DNA from: Gammaproteobacteria bacterium RIFCSPHIGHO2_12_FULL_45_12
Lineage (GTDB): Bacteria; Pseudomonadota; Gammaproteobacteria; DSM-16500
Direction of reading: 5' to 3'
Length of the DNA stretch: 16,658 nt
Assembly: GCA_001801665.1 (NCBI GenBank)
Contig: MGYH01000029.1
Coordinates: forward strand, 14,744-31,401
In this document: positions 7,690 through 15,182 of the stretch, piece after piece
How positions within the stretch are numbered: position 1 is the stretch's first letter
How the letters are laid out: every line of letters starts with the position of its first letter
Notes under the pieces: model-generated
What the model saw: the letters and a program-made list of their open reading frames with translations, nothing else
What the model was told of the DNA's origin: nothing
Databases searched by the model: none
Position numbers and translations under genes: made by a program

Positions 7690-8455
7690 AATGACGTGTT
7701 TGCTTGAGGCAGTGCATGAGGCAGGGCAGGCGATTCAGCGTTTGCAAGCACGAGGGTTTGAAGTGGCCAGGAAAGCTAACCATGATTTGGTCACGCAAGC
7801 GGATTGGTTGGCGAACGACCTGTTGAAGGCGAAGTTGACGCAAGCCTTTCCCGCGATTGGCTGGCTGTCTGAGGAAAGCGTGGATGATCATGCGCGTCTT
7901 AACAGTGAGCGTGTGTGGATTGTTGATCCAATTGATGGCACCAAGGAGTTTTCTCTGGGGATACCGGAATATGCGATCTCAGTGGCACTGGTGCAACACG
8001 AGGAGCCTGTCCTTTCGGCTGTTTATAATCCCGCGACAAATGAAATGTTTCATGCCATTAAGGGGCAGGGTGCTTGGTTGAATGGGGTTGCCATTCAATG
8101 CGCAGATCCGGCTGAAAGCGAGGTGCGGTTGCTGGCCAGCCGCTCGGAATATGCGCGTGGTGAATGGGATGGTTTTATTAAGCAGTCACAGGTTGAACCA
8201 GTGGGGTCAATTGCCTATAAGCTGGCATTGGTCGCGGCGGGTCGTGCGCATGGCACGTTTAGTCTGGGACCTAAAAATGAATGGGACATTGCAGCAGGTG
8301 CCTTGCTAGTGACAGAAGCGGGCGGGACGGTGACAGATCAACTGCATCAGCCGATGAAGTTTAATCAAAAAAAGGTGTTAGTGCCTGGTATCGTTGCAAC
8401 GGGCGCAAGCTGGAATGAAAAAATATTTGCATTAATTAGGGTCTGTCGTCAATGA
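7679..8455 (+). CDS. cysQ: 3'(2'),5'-bisphosphate nucleotidase, CysQ type
   Basis: This 258-residue member of the inositol-monophosphatase superfamily has the full metal-site set: LSEES (63-67), DPIDGT (83-88) and WDIAAGALLVTEAGG (from 202). Length and the DPIDGTKEFSLGIPEYAISVAL stretch, with KEF after the metal motif, fit CysQ better than SuhB. CysQ removes the 3'-phosphate from PAP, the by-product of sulfotransferases and PAPS reductases, giving AMP; PAP otherwise inhibits sulfotransfer and exoribonucleases. Its position right after a PAPS synthetase and a sulfotransferase, overlapping the latter by 11 bp, makes PAP the obvious substrate. After its stop there are only 47 bp to the convergent giant gene; no strong hairpin terminator is seen there. 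Confidence 0.93.
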   Translation: MQNEMTCLLEAVHEAGQAIQRLQARGFEVARKANHDLVTQADWLANDLLKAKLTQAFPAIGWLSEESVDDHARLNSERVWIVDPIDGTKEFSLGIPEYAISVALVQHEEPVLSAVYNPATNEMFHAIKGQGAWLNGVAIQCADPAESEVRLLASRSEYARGEWDGFIKQSQVEPVGSIAYKLALVAAGRAHGTFSLGPKNEWDIAAGALLVTEAGGTVTDQLHQPMKFNQKKVLVPGIVATGASWNEKIFALIRVCRQ

Positions 8456-8502
8456 CTCTTCTCGGCTGCAAAACGCTCTGTTTTTGGCGATGCGTCTATC
8501 GG

Positions 8503-11500
8503 CTATGGATGTGTTTGGTGATTTATCCTCTGAATGCTGCGTAAGGTATTTTCACATAGTTTTTCGATAAGATCTTTCGTGAGAAGTCTCAAGTTAATGT
8601 TCGGATTCATTTTGAGGCTTTCCGCCAGAGATCGAATATCGGTGTTTTTCAGTACCTCATCAGGTAAGTGCATTCGAAGAATGGTTTCGTAGTCTATTGC
8701 GTTAGGTGGATTTAATGTGTGCTGTTCGCAACGCGCACGAAACGCAGGGCCAATATAATGACGTCCCTCACCAGAAATAGAATTGGCTGTCATGAGCGGC
8801 ATAAATCCTGATTTTTTGGCAGGTTTCTTTGTTTCTGGATCAAAGCCAGTTGACAACGCGTTTAAATATTTTTCTAAACCATCCCCTAAGCAAGTATTAA
8901 TTTCATCAATCCAAACGGCATTACCTTCATGGAAAATTTTTCTAAGCGCCTGCTTCTTTTTGAAAGTTGGCCAGCTAGCATCGAGCTTATAATAAAGTGG
9001 TTCGTCCGTTTCACAGGGATTATATAATTGGTTAAAATTAAGTTTTGCTTTTCGATAGCCCAATTTTTCCAACATATATTGAATCGTATTACTTTTGCCG
9101 CAGCCAGAGGGGCCTTCTAATAAAAATCCATTAGTGCCAAATCCATTTAGTGTCGCGTAGCGCGGCTTTCTTAAAATTTTTCTTGCTCGAATGAATTTCG
9201 TAAGCTTGTCTCGGAGAGAGCTTGTGTGTGGCGTACAGATATAATCATCTTTGGGTAATGTATAAAAATATTCCTTGTTATGTCCCATATTGTGTTTCTG
9301 AAATAGGCAATAGCCTAAAACTTTTTCTTCTAAACCATGCAGAGATAGTCTTTCATTAACGGGCGATTGATAAAATTCTTCTAGTAACGTCTTACAAAAG
9401 TTTTGGAATTTTACGTGATCTTCGACTGACATTAAATCGGAAATCGGTTTTAAAATAAATTCGTAAATATATGAAGGAGGCAAGGTATTTAAATGCATTT
9501 CTGGAATGAAATGATCGTCAATGAATTTTTGATCCACGCGTCCGCCGCCATAATGTTTTTGATTGCTTGCAAGTACGAGGACATGATCGTCATCCAGCGT
9601 GTAACGCCGACCTTCATGGAAAAATGATTTTTCGCCTACATTTAGTATCGCACTAAGACAAGTTAAATGTTTATCATCAATATTAAATTCGTCGATAAAA
9701 AGGACCTTCTTCTTCCCTTTTGTTTTATCGCCCGCCCAAGCGTGAATATTTTTCCATTCATTATAGATCCTATATTTTTCCATGGGTAGTGTTAGGATAA
9801 GGTAGCTTTTTCCAACTTCGCTTTCGCCGACAAGTTGTAGGACATTGTGTGATTCAAAATTTTTTGATACACAATCTTGCCTTTTCTTAAGGAATTCCAG
9901 GGCGTCATCATGCGCGTTACTTAAATCGATGGGGGCCTGGAAGTGAATCGATGGTTCGTTAAAAATGACGTTTTGTTCCTTAATAAAAACATCTTCATAA
10001 CATTTTTCAATGCTTTCGGAGGATAACCATGATAACATGGATGGAATTTCTTTTAAAAATAATTCCTCAACGATGATAATTAGTCGGTCATGGTACTGTA
10101 AAATCATCGGCTCAATAAATCGCAGCATTTCTTCCGAAAATTCTCCTTTAAGAACGACTTTCTCTCCCTTCTTTAACGCGGCTAACATATCCGATATCGT
10201 CGATTGAAAATCAGAAAATCCATGTTCCGTTTTCATGAAATCTACGCCTTCAAATAAATCGGGATAACAATAATCTTCAATATCGATGGTCGTGACATTG
10301 GGTGCAATTCGTTGAGCTGTTGCGGTGGTGTTATTGCTTAAGTAGATGCGAGGAATGTTTTGGGATTTTTGTTTTTCAGTAACTGGATTATCATTATTAA
10401 TTTTAATCTTCTCTGGAAGAAAAACGTCCTGTGCCAAATTCAATATCAGGCGAACGTGATGTGTTTGTGATTTTTCAAACAGGCAATACCATTGATTGTT
10501 AGAAAGTGGAGAAGTAATAAAAATAGTAAAATCGCCATTTGCGTTTTTTTCAATGAGACCAGGCGCTTCAAAATATTCACCATTAACGATTTGTTTTTGT
10601 ACAAGCAAATAATCAAATAAATACGTATTAATGAGCGGTGTGTTTGTATCAATATATTCGGCAGTCATATCGCGATAGACTGTAATAGGGTTGAACTTCA
10701 TGAAATCAAAGACGTTTTCTTGACAGCGCACCTCAAGATTTTTAGAAACAGGAATACGATAGCCATAATAATCAATATAACCAACGGCTTTCGCTTGTTC
10801 CACCTCATAACGTATTTGTTCAGCCGCTTTATCTGAAAGATTAATGATTTCATAACGCTGCTCTGCATCGTTTTCAACGGATTTTACCCAGTCACTTTTC
10901 TCCCAAACTAATTGTTTTCCTTTCTGTTGAATGGGTCCGAAGAGCGCATCTCTCCAACGAGGTAAACCTTTTAAATCGATAATGCTCATTGACGAGGGCT
11001 CTTTTTTATTATTTTTTTGGGTTAAATAGGGTGGCAATTTAGATTCTACAAATTTCTCATGACGATTGATGAACGAATCATCTTCAGGTCGTTGCTTGCA
11101 TAGGCTCACAACCTGGCATTGTGCTGGAATATCCTGGCCCCGAATCATTTGTGGGTTACTGAGCATGTCGTTTAGCGCTAGACGTTGTTGAGCATCAAAT
11201 CGAGTCCAGTTAATCAAAAGCAGAGAGGGAGTTTGTGCTGCGTTTTTTAGAAAATCCTCGAGTAAGCCGATGTATGTATTTTCTCCATGAGCCGCTTTAT
11301 TTAATCGAATTTGTTCCACGCAAATATCAATTTTTTCTGGAGAATCGATATAATAAACAATTCGTCCTTGCTTTGTTGCGGCATCGAGAAGGCGGTTGGC
11401 ATCGGATTCAAGCTGTTCGGATGTCAGTAAAATTTTCTTTTCTTTTGCCTCTAAAATGCATGCTAGCAAATCATCTGGCTTGTAATGCATCCTGGGTCGG

Positions 11501-14500
11501 ATGTGCTCTTCAACAATATTTTTAACTGAGTTATCCTCAGAGAGCTGACCAGATTGGTTTTGAGGAGGTTGATATGATTGATATGGCTGACGTGTTGGTT
11601 TTTTATCAAAAAATACATTTGCAACCCCACCACCTAAATCAATCTTGTGCCAATGTTGATTGACCTTAATTTCTAAAACGGTATGATTTTGGTTGATTTC
11701 TATTATACGCACATGTTCACTTGAATTACTATGTTGTTTTATTCGATTTTCAACAGCATAGCAGCGATGTGCGCATACCCCGGCGCGCTCCTCGTAAAGT
11801 TCTTCACACCATTTTTTATAATTTCCTTTTCGCTTTGGAATGGCCTGGTTAGGAGGCGTAATTCGTTGATATTTCATGGAATTAAAGTAGTCGTTAATAA
11901 TATCCTTTATAGGATGATTGTCTGGAATATTTAAATAAGCCTGCTTCCTGTTTTTTTCTGACGATGCCTTGAGGATATAAGTGAAATGGATGGCATCACG
12001 ACTGGTTGCGTAATAGATATCATCATCACCTTTTTCAATAGAGACTTGAGTATAATTTGCGGCTTCGAATGTTTCATGTGGATCAACGCTAAATAATCGT
12101 GTACGTGTGTTGGCTGGTAAGTAGTGGGTAAATTGGCAATATTGATAATCTTGATTTGGACGCCGATATTCATTTATTTTATTTTGAGTTAATGGCCCAT
12201 ATTTTTCCACGCGTCTAAATTTTTTGGGATTACGAATGGCCATTGTAAAATCGTCTTTTGTTTTAATGACGCCCGTACGTACTTGAAACGTCATGGAGGT
12301 GGATGGGTTAAGGCATTCTCCAACTTGCGCCATGTGATAAGTTTGTATGTCCGTATTATCGGACATTCGTGTAGATGATTGATTTACAGAAGCATAAAAA
12401 CCCGTTGGGGAGCGATGTGAGGATGTGAATCGGATGGGTTCATAGATGTGCCATCCACTTTTATTCTTCATCTTATTATTATATTCGATGAGATCAGGAT
12501 CAAAACGAAATGATTCGAATGTGACTCTAAAGGGTATATTGTGCGTGATAGCGCTCACCTGTGCTTCAACCGTATCTGGCAGAATAAGTTCTTTTAGTTT
12601 TGGGCAGTTTTCTTTTATGTGTTTCAGTATCGATTCAGGTGAAATGTTTTTTTCAAATGTTGCAATTTCAATGACGATGAGGTGGTTGGCTGGAACGTCA
12701 TGGCGAAGTAAATCTGATGCCTTGTATGCGTATAAATAGGTTATTTCTGTTTGATCTAAAAAGGGATTAGAGTATGAGTAGGGGCCTTTAGGGTGGTCTA
12801 TGAAGGAAAAATCCTTAAGACTTAACGCATGTTTTTCGCATCCTTCATAAAGTATATCAATATGAGCTTGAAATGAATCCGTTTTTCTAAAAATGGTTAC
12901 AAAATTCGATATCGTAAAGTTATGACCGTATTGTTCTAGTGCTTTTTTTCGAAGCGGTAGATTAAGAATTGAAAAAATGTCCCGTATACTTCTTTCACGA
13001 TCATAAATCATGAGAAGTGGCGCGTATTTTTCAAACATCATTGCAGCATATTGTCTTGGACATGTTGAAACAATAGTAAATAATTGTGATTCTCTGATGT
13101 CATCAATCCTATATCTCTCTAACAAGGTCATGAATAAACTATCTGGACAGGCCCAGAAGAGATCCACAAGCTCATTTTCCAGGTCATGATTAACTTGGAG
13201 AGCATATTTCTCAAGTAATAGAGTTGCATGTTCAGCGGAGCAACCTTCAATTGCATTTATTAGCATCCTTCCGTCTAGGTAGTGCTTGTATTTTTGCAGC
13301 AGTTCTAAAATTAAATCCGAATTTCCCTTGCAGTGGGAAATGGCTGATGAAACTGTATCGCGACTGCAAATATCATTTTGAAATTTTTCCATAAAAAACT
13401 GAGGAGGAAAACTGCGCGGTAAATTAAAAATAGAGAATAAGTGCTGAAATTTTTCAAATAAATCGAATTTGTACTCTGGGAAATGATATATAAGTGTTGA
13501 TACGCTATCACGGGAATGATGAATGTGAGAAAATTTTTCCAGAAAAACGTTTATTTCATCTGGATAAGCGCGAATTAAGTTAATGAGTACCGTTGTTGAT
13601 AGATATTTTGAATTTGGATTTTCAAATAACCACGCTTTACATTTTTCTGGGTAAAATTTTGAAAAAAATTCCAAATCATACTTATCTTGAGTATGGAGAT
13701 GGATTGGAAAATTTTTTTCTATTAGTTCGGGAATATAGTTATAAAAAAATTCTCGTATAGAATTCTTATTATTGTATTTTTCGCTTATTTTGATGAATTC
13801 ATCGTGATCCAAAAATAGTTTTTCGTATATAGCGCGAACGAGCCGATTTTTTTCTTCAAAGAGGTTTACTGAAGTAACAAATAGTGGCTCCATAATCGTA
13901 TTGAGATGTGTCAAAAAAGACCACTGACTTCTCCTTTGTCCGTGATTTTTCGAAAAATGATCCAATGTTTCTATTGCTTTTTCAGGAAAACTGTCTAAAA
14001 AAGAAGAAAAATTAGAATGTAGGTTCAATTCCGTCAATCGCTTTTCAAAAAGTTTTTCTCGTGAAAAATGACGATAGCTTTTCCTCCATGCCGTGGTTTG
14101 AATGCCATCTTTGAGTTCTTCTTCATTTGGCATTGTTTGCCGTAAGCAGGCTGTTAATGACTTTATATTTTCATCATCGAGCACGAGTGTTTTGTCTCGG
14201 CATTTCCCATATATTTCCGCCAGTGTTTCATAATCCTTCTCATCAAATGTCGCTAGATTTGATGGGAACTCGTCTAAATCATCGTCAATAGGAAGAATGA
14301 TGTGGGCGTTGTGATATTGACTTTCTAAGCATAGGGATAATGAAAAGCCTTTATTTTTAAGAAAATGCACTATGGCTAAACATTCAGGTAATAAGAATAC
14401 CGCTAAAATTGAATTAGTGATAATCAATGATTTTTGCTCGGGAACGGCACTTGGCGCAGTGTTGGTTTGGAAGGCCTGGCCGCCTTCTTTGATCGCTTCA

Positions 14501-14640
14501 GTGGCTTTGAATGTGGCTGCGGGCGATGCTTTTGCTGAAGTTACCTCTTTAATATAAAAAAAATGACGGGGAAAAGATGCGCCGTTTACATAGATAAAAT
14601 CAGGTTTTTCAAGAAAATAAGTCATTTTATTTTTAGGCAT
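8503..14640 (-). CDS. Giant protein: helical repeats, transglutaminase-like region and tandem AAA+ ATPases, 2045 aa
   Basis: I do not recognise this protein as a whole. Numbered from ATG 14640: residues 25-60 are Ala/Thr/Glu-rich; about 355-581 hold seven degenerate repeats of near 30 residues with a CP..LLEKY core; about 860-1010 resemble a transglutaminase-like fold with C956 in RAGVCAHR, H986 in NHTVLEI and D1001 in HKIDLGG. Two canonical AAA+ modules follow. The first has Walker A GESEVGKS 1605-1612, Walker B FIDE with D1650/E1651 and sensor N1693. The second has Walker A GPSGCGKS 1843-1850, WIDE with D1912/E1913, sensor N1953 and a FRAR at 1967-1970 as candidate arginine finger. The second looks like the dynein-related/MoxR (AAA_5) type. 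There is no signal peptide or membrane span. The gene is clearly AT-richer than its neighbours, suggesting transfer. Role unknown; a remodelling ATPase with a peptidase- or crosslinking-like domain is inference. Confidence 0.85.
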   Translation of the reverse strand: MPKNKMTYFLEKPDFIYVNGASFPRHFFYIKEVTSAKASPAATFKATEAIKEGGQAFQTNTAPSAVPEQKSLIITNSILAVFLLPECLAIVHFLKNKGFSLSLCLESQYHNAHIILPIDDDLDEFPSNLATFDEKDYETLAEIYGKCRDKTLVLDDENIKSLTACLRQTMPNEEELKDGIQTTAWRKSYRHFSREKLFEKRLTELNLHSNFSSFLDSFPEKAIETLDHFSKNHGQRRSQWSFLTHLNTIMEPLFVTSVNLFEEKNRLVRAIYEKLFLDHDEFIKISEKYNNKNSIREFFYNYIPELIEKNFPIHLHTQDKYDLEFFSKFYPEKCKAWLFENPNSKYLSTTVLINLIRAYPDEINVFLEKFSHIHHSRDSVSTLIYHFPEYKFDLFEKFQHLFSIFNLPRSFPPQFFMEKFQNDICSRDTVSSAISHCKGNSDLILELLQKYKHYLDGRMLINAIEGCSAEHATLLLEKYALQVNHDLENELVDLFWACPDSLFMTLLERYRIDDIRESQLFTIVSTCPRQYAAMMFEKYAPLLMIYDRERSIRDIFSILNLPLRKKALEQYGHNFTISNFVTIFRKTDSFQAHIDILYEGCEKHALSLKDFSFIDHPKGPYSYSNPFLDQTEITYLYAYKASDLLRHDVPANHLIVIEIATFEKNISPESILKHIKENCPKLKELILPDTVEAQVSAITHNIPFRVTFESFRFDPDLIEYNNKMKNKSGWHIYEPIRFTSSHRSPTGFYASVNQSSTRMSDNTDIQTYHMAQVGECLNPSTSMTFQVRTGVIKTKDDFTMAIRNPKKFRRVEKYGPLTQNKINEYRRPNQDYQYCQFTHYLPANTRTRLFSVDPHETFEAANYTQVSIEKGDDDIYYATSRDAIHFTYILKASSEKNRKQAYLNIPDNHPIKDIINDYFNSMKYQRITPPNQAIPKRKGNYKKWCEELYEERAGVCAHRCYAVENRIKQHSNSSEHVRIIEINQNHTVLEIKVNQHWHKIDLGGGVANVFFDKKPTRQPYQSYQPPQNQSGQLSEDNSVKNIVEEHIRPRMHYKPDDLLACILEAKEKKILLTSEQLESDANRLLDAATKQGRIVYYIDSPEKIDICVEQIRLNKAAHGENTYIGLLEDFLKNAAQTPSLLLINWTRFDAQQRLALNDMLSNPQMIRGQDIPAQCQVVSLCKQRPEDDSFINRHEKFVESKLPPYLTQKNNKKEPSSMSIIDLKGLPRWRDALFGPIQQKGKQLVWEKSDWVKSVENDAEQRYEIINLSDKAAEQIRYEVEQAKAVGYIDYYGYRIPVSKNLEVRCQENVFDFMKFNPITVYRDMTAEYIDTNTPLINTYLFDYLLVQKQIVNGEYFEAPGLIEKNANGDFTIFITSPLSNNQWYCLFEKSQTHHVRLILNLAQDVFLPEKIKINNDNPVTEKQKSQNIPRIYLSNNTTATAQRIAPNVTTIDIEDYCYPDLFEGVDFMKTEHGFSDFQSTISDMLAALKKGEKVVLKGEFSEEMLRFIEPMILQYHDRLIIIVEELFLKEIPSMLSWLSSESIEKCYEDVFIKEQNVIFNEPSIHFQAPIDLSNAHDDALEFLKKRQDCVSKNFESHNVLQLVGESEVGKSYLILTLPMEKYRIYNEWKNIHAWAGDKTKGKKKVLFIDEFNIDDKHLTCLSAILNVGEKSFFHEGRRYTLDDDHVLVLASNQKHYGGGRVDQKFIDDHFIPEMHLNTLPPSYIYEFILKPISDLMSVEDHVKFQNFCKTLLEEFYQSPVNERLSLHGLEEKVLGYCLFQKHNMGHNKEYFYTLPKDDYICTPHTSSLRDKLTKFIRARKILRKPRYATLNGFGTNGFLLEGPSGCGKSNTIQYMLEKLGYRKAKLNFNQLYNPCETDEPLYYKLDASWPTFKKKQALRKIFHEGNAVWIDEINTCLGDGLEKYLNALSTGFDPETKKPAKKSGFMPLMTANSISGEGRHYIGPAFRARCEQHTLNPPNAIDYETILRMHLPDEVLKNTDIRSLAESLKMNPNINLRLLTKDLIEKLCENTLRSIQRINHQTHP

Positions 14641-14645
14641 ATCAA

Positions 14646-14650
14646 CCCTC
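14646..14650 (-). promoter_or_regulatory. Ribosome binding site that sets the start of the giant gene
   Basis: On the minus strand GAGGG stands five bases before ATG 14640. The frame also has an ATG at 14652, four codons earlier, but that codon overlaps the binding site itself and has no purine-rich stretch upstream. The start at 14640 is therefore preferred. Confidence 0.65.
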
Positions 14651-14754
14651 ATTCAACACATTCAATAAAATGGATGCTTAATTTAGCAGATTAACCTTAT
14701 GATAATATTAGGGGTAGCAAAGCGGGGTTGTTGATAATTCGCTGGTGTCATCTA

Positions 14755-14835
14755 TCATAGGGTTGCAATTACCTTAACACCTAATGATTCAGCGATATCG
14801 GTAAGCGTTATATTCGGGCATGAATTTCGGACCAT
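14755..14835 (-). pseudogene. Possible C-terminal remnant of an XRE/Cro-type regulator
   Basis: The minus strand encodes 26 codons ending in TGA 14755-14757. They include PNITLTDIAESLGVKV, which resembles the last helices of an XRE helix-turn-helix domain (N-P-x-L...IA.aLGV.). The match breaks off at the palindrome beside it (14836-14871), as if the rest of a gene had been lost there. It is too short to be a working regulator. The resemblance could be chance. Confidence 0.3.
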
Positions 14836-14871
14836 GTAGGGCGGATTAGGCGTTTTTTGCCGTAATCCACC
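14836..14871. repeat. Short palindromic intergenic repeat (GGCGGATTA type)
   Basis: GGCGGATTA (14840-14848) pairs with TAATCCACC (14863-14871) with a single G-U/A-C style difference across a 14-base loop. GTAGGGCGGATTA...TAATCCGCC hairpins are a common REP-like repeat in gammaproteobacterial intergenic DNA (general knowledge). Its single occurrence here does not show how abundant it is in this genome. Confidence 0.55.
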
Positions 14872-14944
14872 AAATCAAATGTCATTTTATTTATTCAAAA
14901 GTTTATCAATTAACGGAACCGTTATCTCAATTCGTTGCACTCTC

Positions 14945-15052
14945 TGTCATTCCCGCGCAGGCGGGAACCTATATTCACTTTTTCCAGTACTCAGACATTT
15001 TTCTATTTCATTATCCTTAAGTTGACGCCTATGCGCCTTCGCGGGAATGACA
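14945..15052. repeat. Palindromic repeat with GTCATTCCCGCG ends
   Basis: TGTCATTCCCGCG (14945-14957) and CGCGGGAATGACA (15040-15052) are perfect 13-bp inverted copies, 82 bases apart. The left end also holds its own hairpin, TCCCGC/GCGGGA with loop GCAG (14951-14966). GTCATTCCCGCG...GCGGGAATGAC units are known as repeated intergenic elements in many proteobacteria. It is non-coding and probably MITE- or REP-like. Confidence 0.65.
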
Positions 15053-15182
15053 AATTCTAAGTGGCACTTTGGAGGGGGTTGCCCTTGTTCCAGCCAAAAT
15101 ATCCATTTAAACTCTCTCTCAACTAGCTGATATAGAACACTGACAATAAGCCGTGGCGGTTTAAATTAATGGAGTGAGTGAT
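15053..15182. other. Leader region of the ceramidase gene
   Basis: This is non-coding DNA between the GTCATTCCCGCG repeat and the ceramidase start. A weak promoter-like pair, TTGTTC then TAAACT 17 bases later, lies around 15087-15115, and TGATATAGA follows near 15128-15136; neither is strong enough to choose. GGAG at 15171-15174, eight bases before ATG 15183, is a good ribosome binding site. Confidence 0.35.

Noticed and set aside
8456..8502. Possible bidirectional terminator between cysQ and the giant gene (CAAAAC...GTTTTTG at about 8469-8485)
   Set aside because: The stem is AT-rich, imperfect and not followed by a clear U-run; too weak to call.
14652..14652. Start of the giant gene at the first in-frame ATG
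   Set aside because: No ribosome binding site precedes it, and GAGGG is ideally placed for the ATG at 14640.
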